Assembly (NCBI RefSeq): GCF_040364665.1
Contig: NZ_BAABWX010000003.1
Span: forward strand, 189,987 to 253,986
Reading direction: 5' to 3'
Length of the DNA stretch: 64,000 nt
Source of the DNA: Cognatishimia sp. WU-CL00825
Lineage (GTDB): Bacteria > Pseudomonadota > Alphaproteobacteria > Rhodobacterales > Rhodobacteraceae
This document shows, piece after piece, positions 16,058-23,660 of the stretch (positions are counted from its first letter, which is position 1; each line of letters starts with the position of its first letter). A program made the position numbers and the translations under genes. The notes under the pieces were generated by a model. The model made no database searches and had not been told where the DNA came from. It was given only the letters and a program-made list of their open reading frames with translations.

Positions 16058-19000
16058 CTACGTCTTTTCGGTCAGTTCTAACAAACGAATAAAGCGTGGG
16101 TCTCCAACCAAGCTATCGTCAGCATCCGCCACCAGATTTAGGATTTGCCTGAGTTCGTATGGAGGGGACTCTGCAGAATTCGGAATTATCATGTGTAGCA
16201 TGTCCAGGACTTCTATCGGATGGTCCGATGTAATCGGTCGTTCGCCGCCGACCTCACGAGTGAAGCGATAGAGCCAATGGCTTTCTCCCTCGATTGGAAC
16301 CAAGTGCAACTTCACGGCTTCGTAGACTTCTGGGAAGTTCTCTCCTGTATCGTCAAGTAAACCGATCCAAGATGTTACCGACGAACTAGTTCTGAATGCC
16401 TTTTCTCTGGGCCAAACTTCTTTGATGAATGGCGCTACAAGTTCTGACCAACCATTCTCGTTGCCCTTTCCAACCTGACCTAGCCAAAAGATCACGTTTT
16501 GCCGAGTTTCATTGGACATATTACGAAGAACATCTCTTGCTTCGCTGGTTGTCAGACCGTCTTTCTCGTCTCGACGAAACACCGCCATCCATATCAACCA
16601 AGTCGCGGCCACCTTCGCTAGGTCGCGATCCCATCCAAAGTCATAGATTCGTGGGAACAAATCCAGGAGTAGGCTTTTGATTGTGGTCCGGATTTTCGGA
16701 TTTGGTGTATTGCCTCTTGCCAGGAAGCCGTTCCAAGCAGGTTCGGCAGCAGTATGTTCGAAGGCCAATAGCGGCAAAAGTCTGCTACTGGTCCAGTCCG
16801 GATCAATGAAGTCATACCAAGGAATGTCCCGAGCTAAAATCGCGACGGCATGATCGCTCCCCTCGCCAGGTGATGCCATCAATCGCTCCAAACGGGTTTT
16901 GTATTCTAGAGGAATGAATGAGCCTTCTTCTGGCTTTGAGTTTACTAGACTCTTGACCACTCCCTCAGTCAATTCACCGATTGGTCCGTTTATTGCGTAG
17001 CCGTAGGTGCGCCTGGATGGATTGATGATCTCTCCGCCGATCCGCGTTTCCCCTATGCCGCTCACTGTTGCAGCACCAGTGGCATCAGAGATTAGCGCCG
17101 TCGCACACTGATCGAATACCTCCCAAGCGAGATTGCGGTCCAGCTCAAGATACTCTGGCAGCTTATTGCGAAGCCAATCCCCGATAGTGTACCTTAATTC
17201 TCTGAGAAAAGAGTGTGGCAACCTTGCGATCCTATGCAGCATAAGCTTGGTCAAACGTGCTGAGGCATCGTCTGGCCAATCTCGGATAAGGGATGACCAA
17301 AACGTCTCTGTGAATTGCCCAAGCTTGCTCTTGGCTGTTAGAGCGGCAATCGCTCTGCGCGGATCAGCCTTGACCAGGCCGGTGAAGGGCCGTTTTTCAG
17401 TTAGGAAGTCGTCAAAGTCGCGCTTCAGATCGTTTGTTGCAGTATCGATGATCTCCGACACTGGCAGATCGGCAACCGCCGCTGGGTTGTCATCAGTCAC
17501 GACCATCCCGCCTTTTGTCCCATGTCGGGTGGTTGTTCCCATTACCCACTCATCAGACCAATCTGTGGACAACTCAGCAAGTTCGTCCAATTGCTTGGCT
17601 TGCTTGGTTGGCCAAGCACATCCTTGAGCTTGCAACCATCTCCCACGCCGAAGGATCATCCGAGACATCAGTGGGCTGAACTCTTCTTCGGATAGGTGTC
17701 CGGGATTTTCAAAACCTGCGAGAATGCGTGTCGAAACTTCCACCTGCTGTTCCTCCGAGAACTCGGCCCATCGATCAGCAATCAAGAACATTAGCTCTCG
17801 CTGACATTCTTCTCGCCAAAAAGATCTGGCGTCGACCTTCTCGATAAGATGATATGCTTCTTCAATGCCAAACAACTGAGTTTGGTTGGCGGCATAGAAG
17901 CAAAAATTCCTGAAGAAGAATTTATCATCAGTTGGCCATGTCCGCGAAAGCGCAGCTGCCGCTGCGGGATCGTAAGCTGTGAGCCGATCAAACAAACCAA
18001 TGAATAGGCGAACATCGTGATAGAAATTTTGGTATTGGTCGTCGCCGTCCACGTCTCTTTCTGGATAGCAAGTAGGCGTCTGAAAGTAAGTCGTGCCGAT
18101 TTCTGCCAAAATGCCTGACGTTTCTAAAAGACCCTGTTGCAAAGCGTTCAGGACGGGAAAAAGTGCTTCATCAGGCACATCCAACTCTTCACCGTGACGC
18201 TCGGGGAATGTCACTTCAAGGTTGGTGATCTCATGTAATTCTACGTCTTTCCATTCAGATTGCGGCGGCTTTGACGCTGACAACCCAGTCGGAATACTGC
18301 ATTTGATCATCGGCTTGGTGGTTGCAGCGAATTCGCGAAGAACGGAAGTTGTCCAACCTTCTTTTGAAACTCTGTCTTTCAAATCGTACCAGCCCTCGTT
18401 CCAAGCTCTCTGACGGGGGTCGGACTGGTGCTCGACAATAAAGTTCCATACCGTACGGGCCTTTGTAGGCAGGGTGGTATTGTCTCTGAGATGCCACCGA
18501 ATGGTGTCTAGAACCCGAGGGTGGAGCCCATTTTGACGAGCGGCCCACCATGCCATTGCAGGTCTGTCCAAGGACTTACCTATCCAGTTGTTAAACTGAA
18601 ATAGACGAGAGGGTATGTCTTCACGCCCTTCAACTTGTCTTCCACCTAGCCGGTGGGCCGTACTCGGATTGGTGTCGTTACGGTTCCACTCCAAGAGGTT
18701 CTCATGAACTCTATGGGTCAGCCGCCCTGTTTCTTTCGGGCGCTCTGGATCGTCGTCTAGGCCATAGTGTTCAAGAGGGTCAAATGTTTCAGCATCATCG
18801 CCATATCCGCTGCTTGGTTTGGCAGCTCTGGAACCCGCGTCGAGTATACAGATCCATTCGGGGTGCGGCTTTGGACTGGCAGACTGAAAGGACTTTGCTC
18901 CGGCTGTAGTCCGAAGTAGATGCGCAACTTGACCGCGCTCGAAGGGAAGAAGTGTTTTGGGATCACTGCCGGTCTTTGAAATTACATCGTCACGCCACCT

Positions 19001-19867
19001 TCGAGGATCATCTGCTCGTTGCGCCCAAGCTTCAAGGGTTTCCCAGAGAACATCATGCTCCGGATAAGCGATAGGCGTAACGCCTCTGTCTCTCCATTTG
19101 GCTTCGATTTGTTCAGGAATTCCGCGATCGAATGCATAAAGGTTGGTTCGATCGGACCGACCATCATGGTTCAACCCTTGCAGCAGGTATTTAATCGGCG
19201 GGTCTTCAGCCTGATAGCCGACCAGCACCACAGTGTACTCAGCTAAGAGGTCCCGAACAAACTGGGTTGCCCACCCCTCCGCAAGATAGGCACGGCCAAA
19301 GTCTGCGCTGCTAAGTACAAAGGGGTACTGGTATGTCGATGCGTCTGGGAGGCGACCATGTAGGTAGCTGATACCGGTTATAGGCATCCCAAGTGACAAG
19401 TTTGGAAGAGCAGGAGGAACGTGCTTGATTACCCCTTGATACCCAGTCTCGAAAAGCGTGTCGAAGTTCGTTGTAACAATCTGGGGGTTGCCGTGCATAT
19501 CGGATGAGATTCGCCGAACTATGCCATGCTCCGTTGACGGTTCAGTTATAACAATGGGTTGGGCAAGGCGCTCAGCAACCAATCGGTTCACTTCATCTCG
19601 GCCATATTCTTGTTGCAACAGATTAAATATCTGGTCGAGAGGAATTGCCCTAGACTTTCGGCCCTCGAGCCAAGGTGAAAACCCGTCCATAATCAGCGAG
19701 GAACTTGGAGGATCAAATGTTTCGACGACGTGTTTAGTTAAGCCAAAGAAGTCAGGCATCCCAGAATTGAATGATACGCCTGCCCCACAAAGGAACACGA
19801 CTCGCCCCGCGTCGCGACGATCTAGCAGGATGTCGGGTATCGACGGCGAATTTTTAGAGAAACGCAT
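16058..19867 (-). CDS. SIR2-domain protein, probable NADase defence effector
   Basis: 1269-aa protein. A SIR2-type domain occupies residues ~20-290: FLCGAGVSFNSG (GAGxS at 28-32), IVTTNFDTLFE (Asn134, Asp136), ISYLHGRL (His170), FVLSSADFGRAY and VVLVGYQAEDPPIKYLL. This is the bacterial defence branch, which in studied cases hydrolyses NAD+ on phage infection. The remaining ~950 residues are mostly helical and probably the sensor/assembly part. The final ~250 (LIWMAVFRRDEKDG, NVIFWLGQVGKG, SWIGLLDDTGENFP) may match the DUF4020 tail found on some long SIR2 proteins, but this needs a profile search. It starts 15 bases after the NrtR-like stop, so the two are surely co-transcribed. Confidence 0.85.
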   Translation of the reverse strand: MRFSKNSPSIPDILLDRRDAGRVVFLCGAGVSFNSGMPDFFGLTKHVVETFDPPSSSLIMDGFSPWLEGRKSRAIPLDQIFNLLQQEYGRDEVNRLVAERLAQPIVITEPSTEHGIVRRISSDMHGNPQIVTTNFDTLFETGYQGVIKHVPPALPNLSLGMPITGISYLHGRLPDASTYQYPFVLSSADFGRAYLAEGWATQFVRDLLAEYTVVLVGYQAEDPPIKYLLQGLNHDGRSDRTNLYAFDRGIPEQIEAKWRDRGVTPIAYPEHDVLWETLEAWAQRADDPRRWRDDVISKTGSDPKTLLPFERGQVAHLLRTTAGAKSFQSASPKPHPEWICILDAGSRAAKPSSGYGDDAETFDPLEHYGLDDDPERPKETGRLTHRVHENLLEWNRNDTNPSTAHRLGGRQVEGREDIPSRLFQFNNWIGKSLDRPAMAWWAARQNGLHPRVLDTIRWHLRDNTTLPTKARTVWNFIVEHQSDPRQRAWNEGWYDLKDRVSKEGWTTSVLREFAATTKPMIKCSIPTGLSASKPPQSEWKDVELHEITNLEVTFPERHGEELDVPDEALFPVLNALQQGLLETSGILAEIGTTYFQTPTCYPERDVDGDDQYQNFYHDVRLFIGLFDRLTAYDPAAAAALSRTWPTDDKFFFRNFCFYAANQTQLFGIEEAYHLIEKVDARSFWREECQRELMFLIADRWAEFSEEQQVEVSTRILAGFENPGHLSEEEFSPLMSRMILRRGRWLQAQGCAWPTKQAKQLDELAELSTDWSDEWVMGTTTRHGTKGGMVVTDDNPAAVADLPVSEIIDTATNDLKRDFDDFLTEKRPFTGLVKADPRRAIAALTAKSKLGQFTETFWSSLIRDWPDDASARLTKLMLHRIARLPHSFLRELRYTIGDWLRNKLPEYLELDRNLAWEVFDQCATALISDATGAATVSGIGETRIGGEIINPSRRTYGYAINGPIGELTEGVVKSLVNSKPEEGSFIPLEYKTRLERLMASPGEGSDHAVAILARDIPWYDFIDPDWTSSRLLPLLAFEHTAAEPAWNGFLARGNTPNPKIRTTIKSLLLDLFPRIYDFGWDRDLAKVAATWLIWMAVFRRDEKDGLTTSEARDVLRNMSNETRQNVIFWLGQVGKGNENGWSELVAPFIKEVWPREKAFRTSSSVTSWIGLLDDTGENFPEVYEAVKLHLVPIEGESHWLYRFTREVGGERPITSDHPIEVLDMLHMIIPNSAESPPYELRQILNLVADADDSLVGDPRFIRLLELTEKT

Positions 19868-19882
19868 TTCGTGACTCCTTTC

Positions 19883-20566
19883 TTAGAGTCGAGTGTAAAG
19901 CTCAGCGGGGCGAAAGGCGGAAGCTTCCTCTCGCTGCCCGGTCGCTTTGATTATGTTTCGGTCAAGAAGTTTTCGACGGAATGCGGGCTTGGTTAACTTT
20001 CGCCCTAAGATTGCCTCATAGACCTCTTGGGCCTGACGGAGTGTGAAAAGCTGTGGCAGTAATTCCAAAGCAATGTTGGTGTATTCGAGCTTGCCCCGTA
20101 GACGCTTAACCACATCTCCGAGAATTGCGGAGTGATCAAAAGCCAGCTTCAATTCACTTCCATCCGTTCCGATAGCAGATGCCAGCCCGTCAGCTTCTCC
20201 GGCCCAGTCAGTCTGAACTATTGCAAGCTCTAAAGTCGCCGATTTTTCAACTGCTGCTAAAAGGTCGCTCGATGGCATGAGAGCAAGGTGAGTGACGCTC
20301 ACGACCCGTTCACGTGGGTCTCGTTCTATCGCCCCATAGGTGAACAGCTGCTCGAGATATGCCGGCCCAATTCCCACCTTTTCTCGAAGTACTCGCTGGG
20401 CAGTCGCGTGAATTTCTTCGTCTATTCTAACATAGCCGCCGGGTAGTGCCCATTTGCCTCCAACTTTTTCCGCGTCTGCGCGCAACATTAAAAGGCAGTT
20501 CAGATAGCCTTCTGAAACAGTGATTAGAGCCAAGTCAACTGCAAGGGCTGGTTTTGGGTATGACAT
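19883..20566 (-). CDS. NrtR-like Nudix / winged-helix regulator
   Basis: 227-aa protein with an N-terminal Nudix domain and a C-terminal winged helix (TLRQAQEVYEAILGRKLTKP, RKLLDRNIIKATGQ, FRPAELYTRL), the architecture of NrtR, the ADP-ribose-responsive repressor of NAD metabolism. The Nudix box begins LPGGYVRIDEEIHATAQ but continues RVLREKVGI. Two of the usual Glu positions of REUXEEXGU are Val and Lys, so hydrolysis is probably lost and ligand sensing kept. AGGAG precedes ATG 20566. It is first in the operon with the SIR2 gene and divergent from higBA, so it probably controls its own operon. A plain Nudix hydrolase is less likely given the tail. Confidence 0.82.
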   Translation of the reverse strand: MSYPKPALAVDLALITVSEGYLNCLLMLRADAEKVGGKWALPGGYVRIDEEIHATAQRVLREKVGIGPAYLEQLFTYGAIERDPRERVVSVTHLALMPSSDLLAAVEKSATLELAIVQTDWAGEADGLASAIGTDGSELKLAFDHSAILGDVVKRLRGKLEYTNIALELLPQLFTLRQAQEVYEAILGRKLTKPAFRRKLLDRNIIKATGQREEASAFRPAELYTRL

Positions 20567-20588
20567 CGTACGCTCCTAATTACCGCAG

Positions 20589-20600
20589 TAGTTATATCTA
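20589..20600. promoter_or_regulatory. Candidate operator of the NrtR-like protein
   Basis: TAGTTATATCTA is a 12-bp imperfect palindrome (10 of 12 positions) 23-34 bases upstream of the NrtR-like start. A perfect 10-bp palindrome AAAGTACTTT follows at 20615-20624. Either could be the operator; no binding data are available. Confidence 0.4.
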
Positions 20601-20689
20601 TATTGATAATAAGTAAAGTACTTTTTTCCCGCCTTTCTCCTTGGTAGCGGTTGGACCTTCCGGCAGATGTCCTTACCGTACTTGAATTA

Positions 20690-20728
20690 GTATCACGCCT
20701 TGACACAAGTATCGCACAGTGATACACA
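20690..20728 (+). promoter_or_regulatory. higBA promoter and HigA-type operator
   Basis: TTGACA (20700-20705) with TACACA (20723-20728) at 17-bp spacing fits a promoter 7 bases before higB. It is interleaved with GTATCAC (20690), GTATCGC (20709) and the inverse GTGATAC (20719). The last two form a dyad across the promoter, as expected for autorepression by HigA. Confidence 0.6.
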
Positions 20729-20734
20729 TATCAA

Positions 20735-21016
20735 ATGATCCAAAGCACCAAGGGAAAACTCGCTGCCAGTGCTGTGAGAGGCAAATATGGAAAAGGCTTC
20801 CCAGGTGACTTGGTGAAACGCACGCGGGCAATGCTCTCGGCGCTGGATGCTGCGGTTGTTGTGGAAGATGTACGGTTTCCACCCGGCAACCACTTAGAAG
20901 AACTGAAAGGTGATCGGGCAGGACAACATTCCGTGCGGATCAATGGACAATGGCGCATCTGCTTTGTCTGGACGCCGAACGGCCCTGCTGATGTCGAGAT
21001 TGTCGATTACCATTGA
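20735..21016 (+). CDS. higB: RelE/HigB-family toxin
   Basis: 93-aa ribosome-dependent mRNA interferase type toxin. It begins MIQSTKGKLAASAV and has the family core PPGNHLEELKGDRAGQHSVR followed by INGQWRICFVW and the end ADVEIVDYH. Length and order (toxin first, antitoxin 12 bases later) are typical of higBA. It stabilises the island or acts in phage defence by analogy. It is divergent from the NrtR-SIR2 operon, with which it shares a 168-base promoter region. Confidence 0.88.
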   Translation: MIQSTKGKLAASAVRGKYGKGFPGDLVKRTRAMLSALDAAVVVEDVRFPPGNHLEELKGDRAGQHSVRINGQWRICFVWTPNGPADVEIVDYH

Positions 21017-21028
21017 GAGGATACGCTG

Positions 21029-21319
21029 ATGAGCCTGCTTGAAGAACCAATGCACCCCGGTGAAGTCTTGAAGGAGCTTTACCTCGATCCTCTGGACATG
21101 GGGGCAATCGCGTTTGCGCGGCGTCTGGGTGTGCCTCGGACGCGGATCGAGCGGTTGATCAAGGGCACTACTGGGATCACGCCTGACACGGCTCTGCGCC
21201 TCGCTCGTGTGTTCAATACGACCCCGGCCTATTGGGTGAACTTGCAGACGAACTACGACATGGCGCTGGCCGCGAAGGAGATCGACGTTTCTGGCATTGA
21301 ACCGCTCGTTGCCGCGTAG
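21029..21319 (+). CDS. higA: HigA-family antitoxin
   Basis: 96-aa XRE-type antitoxin. It has the signature start EPMHPGEVLKELYLDPLDMG and a helix-turn-helix around FARRLGVPRTRIERLIKG, ending with TPAYWVNLQTNYDMALA. It should neutralise HigB and repress the higBA promoter through the GTATC dyads. GAGAGGATACG precedes ATG 21029. The next gene is convergent. Confidence 0.9.
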   Translation: MSLLEEPMHPGEVLKELYLDPLDMGAIAFARRLGVPRTRIERLIKGTTGITPDTALRLARVFNTTPAYWVNLQTNYDMALAAKEIDVSGIEPLVAA

Positions 21320-21361
21320 CAGTTTCAATTGCGCATTACAAAGATGAACTTTTTCCCAAGA

Positions 21362-22573
21362 TCAAAAGTCGATCCTATCCATCTTCCTTCCAACACCAAA
21401 GCCTGGGATATAAACCGAGCCGTACCTGTCGAAAACTCCATTATCGGCCGCTATCCATTTCAATACTTCAGTCGAAAAACGCTCGGTTCCGCCTATTGCG
21501 TCATCCAGAATGTCCTGGCTCACCGGCTGGTTTTTTAGACCAAGGTTCTGGACAGCGAATAAGCGCTCGATTGGGCTAGGGTGTGTCTTGGACACTGAAA
21601 AATTTGGGAAGTCGCTCCGGTGCTCTCCAGCTAGTTGCAGCGTGTAGAAAGACAGAAACACTTGCTGGGCTGCCCAAGCCAGTTTTCCCGCGCGAAACGC
21701 ATTAACCCCAGCACCGCAAATGGCCCCTGCATCTGCATCAAACTCTAAGTTATGTGCAAAACTGATTTCGTCTTCACATTCAGCTGCGGCGACATCCAAG
21801 TGGCCTAGACGATAGTGGGAAAATTCGTGACCGAAGGTGAACTGCATCATCCACCCGACGTCCGAAAGGACTTCTGATCTGACAGAAGCAGGCAAGTTCT
21901 CACGAGGGTCAAGTTCGAAGTCCAAACTCTCGACACCTGCCATGATGCGAAGGGAAATTAAAAAAGCATGCGCTCTCTGCTCTCGCGACAACCCGTAAAA
22001 TCTTCCCAGGTTCGCAAGTGCCGTAAAGTAGAAGAAGTAGTGAAGGCTGTCAGATACCATCACCACATCACCAACGAGCGATTTAAGGCAAATTCCATTT
22101 GGTTGCGGTAAGGGCGCTCGACCATACGCAAGATTTGAAAACGTGCGCCTCGTCCTTTTGGGAAGAGCTGAAATGTACGATCGTCCATCTTTATTTAGGG
22201 TGTTATAGTATGAAGTCAGGCTCCAAATGCGCCCTCGCTTTTGCCACTCATCCTTAGCTGCAAGGATTTTTCGGAGTTCTCTTGGCTGGTCAGCAATTGC
22301 GTCGGCTTGCTTTTTCAGCAGGTAATCGTCAGCACTCTTGATCTCAAGAACGCGCAAAGCCTCTTTTGATGTGCAAAATGGAAGGTAGAAATGAGCCTCT
22401 TGTGGGAGGTTGTCGTCATTTTTAGCGAAGCCCAATAAGTGTAAGCTGCCATCCGGTGTATCCAGAATTACACCTCTATGTGCTTTTCGAGCACCAGGCT
22501 GCTTTAGAAACTCTTCAAACATTTCAGTTTCAGTCCGAGTAATGTTCGAATCCTCGATTTTTCCTTTTAACAA
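21362..22573 (-). CDS. Predicted zinc metallopeptidase (M48/ImmA-like)
   Basis: 403-aa protein with the zinc site HEFSH (residues 249-253) and a downstream glutamate ligand in LEFDADAGA (277-283), the spacing seen in M48-type gluzincins. No confident membrane span is visible, unlike HtpX. The N-terminal ~200 residues (GVILDTPDGSLHLLGFAKND, HYFFYFTALANLGRFYGLS) are not recognised. TTG 22573 is the likely start: AAGGAG lies 5 bases upstream. The first in-frame ATG is 51 bases further in. It stands alone between higBA and the Mob genes. It could be a prophage-type repressor-cleaving protease or a defence effector; neither can be shown here. Confidence 0.65.
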   Translation of the reverse strand: MLKGKIEDSNITRTETEMFEEFLKQPGARKAHRGVILDTPDGSLHLLGFAKNDDNLPQEAHFYLPFCTSKEALRVLEIKSADDYLLKKQADAIADQPRELRKILAAKDEWQKRGRIWSLTSYYNTLNKDGRSYISALPKRTRRTFSNLAYGRAPLPQPNGICLKSLVGDVVMVSDSLHYFFYFTALANLGRFYGLSREQRAHAFLISLRIMAGVESLDFELDPRENLPASVRSEVLSDVGWMMQFTFGHEFSHYRLGHLDVAAAECEDEISFAHNLEFDADAGAICGAGVNAFRAGKLAWAAQQVFLSFYTLQLAGEHRSDFPNFSVSKTHPSPIERLFAVQNLGLKNQPVSQDILDDAIGGTERFSTEVLKWIAADNGVFDRYGSVYIPGFGVGRKMDRIDF

Positions 22574-22844
22574 TTGCTCTCCTTGCCGGCCGCATAGCCT
22601 AAGTCAACGACCCTCAACTCCACGTTTCAGCATTTACTACGCTAGTTCGAAGGTCAAATCGTTAGTGTGCTCACACCTAATATGCCCGTTTTAATGGGGT
22701 CCCAAATTTTCCAGCTGGCATGCTCGATTTGGCCTGTAAATGGGGATGATAGAATGTACGGTTAATGACTCCCATTTTCTTCAACGCCTCCCTCAACGTT
22801 CCCTCAATGCGTCAGCCCTCGGTCCATCTCGACCTCCCGCTCTT

Positions 22845-23147
22845 CTAGCTCTGTCTCAACCTCACTTCGGCGGCCTTCACTAATTTCAAGCTGGTCTCTA
22901 GTTGCGTGCGCAGCCTCCCGTAGTTCGATCCCTCGCTCAACAAGCCGTGCAACGCAGCCACGGACGCCACTTGCGATTGAATGAGCACCGACACGCAGGC
23001 GGCCAATCCATCCATCTGGCTCTGCATCTTGTTCGTCGAGCGCGCTTCCAAGCCGTTTAATTCCTTTGCTGAGACCTCGCAAGCCGTCACCAACCGCTCG
23101 ACGCAGGCGAGCAAGTCGCGTTCCAAGGCTGTCAGGGGTGTCGTCAT
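22845..23147 (-). CDS. Small mobilisation-associated protein
   Basis: 100 aa, starting MTTPLTALERDLLACVERLV, predicted to be almost entirely helical and coiled-coil, with later QSQVASVAALHGLLSEGS. GAGGAGG sits 5 bases before the ATG, an excellent ribosome site. It follows mobC by 39 bases. Short helical proteins of this kind occur beside or inside relaxase genes (MbeB/MbeD analogues of ColE1). A second frame on the same strand (22804-23187) is also open, and may be a remnant of the relaxase C-terminus. No relaxase is present downstream. Confidence 0.55.
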   Translation of the reverse strand: MTTPLTALERDLLACVERLVTACEVSAKELNGLEARSTNKMQSQMDGLAACVSVLIQSQVASVAALHGLLSEGSNYGRLRTQLETSLKLVKAAEVRLRQS

Positions 23148-23158
23148 CTAATCCTCCT

Positions 23159-23195
23159 CGATCTTGATGCAGATCAGTGACCTGCATCAAGATCG
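23159..23195. repeat. 14-bp perfect inverted repeat at the mobC stop
   Basis: CGATCTTGATGCAG (23159-23172) and CTGCATCAAGATCG (23182-23195) are exact reverse complements around a 9-base spacer. The right arm contains the last two codons and the stop of mobC. No T run follows in either direction, so it is not a classical terminator. It could be a hairpin on the mob mRNA or a recombination/deletion scar. Confidence 0.9.
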
Positions 23196-23660
23196 GCGCG
23201 CGGCCTCGACGATCTGGGCAAGTTGGCGTTCGATGGTCAGCAAACGGCGGGCAACGGTGAGCGCGTCGAGGTCAGTGTGGCCCGCCAGCATCGCGCGGTT
23301 CAGCCAGCGGGCGATCTGATTGAGGTTGCCGCCGATGCGCCCGACAGCAAGCACCAGCGCTGGATCAACGCGGGGGATGGGCTTGCGACGGCGAGCCTCG
23401 GTCAGGCCAAGCGCCTCGCGCAGCAAGGTCGCGGCGGGCAGGCCAGCCGCCTCAGCCTTGGCGCGCAACTGGGCCTTCTCTGCCGCTGTGCACCGAAAGA
23501 CGAACGTCTCGGCCAGTGGCTCTTTGGTGCGGGCCTTTCCCGCGCCGGTAGGGTTCGAAGGGGAGGCTTGCCGCCCCTCGCAAGGTCCCGTGTCAGCAGC
23601 GCCAGCGTATGACATGGGTCGCCTTGCTGTTTGCTCTTTGGTGGGATCGGTAGCGGTCAT
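23187..23660 (-). CDS. mobC: MobC-like relaxosome accessory protein
   Basis: 157-aa protein. After a Pro/Thr/Ala-rich leader comes a ribbon-helix-helix-like part (ETFVFRCTAAEKAQLRAKAE) and the MobC signature IGGNLNQIARWLNRAM near residue 118. MobC proteins help the relaxase open oriT. ATG 23660 overlaps the stop of the upstream Rep-like gene (ATGA); the frame stays open upstream but that region is inside the neighbour. The expected partner MobA is missing. Confidence 0.78.
   Translation of the reverse strand: MTATDPTKEQTARRPMSYAGAADTGPCEGRQASPSNPTGAGKARTKEPLAETFVFRCTAAEKAQLRAKAEAAGLPAATLLREALGLTEARRRKPIPRVDPALVLAVGRIGGNLNQIARWLNRAMLAGHTDLDALTVARRLLTIERQLAQIVEAARRS

Noticed and set aside
22804..23187. 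Open frame of 127 codons overlapping the small Mob protein
   Set aside because: Not listed as a gene because the other frame has the strong ribosome site, but it may be a relaxase remnant, as noted in the findings.
23159..23195. Rho-independent terminator after mobC
   Set aside because: No T run follows and the next gene's ribosome site is directly downstream.
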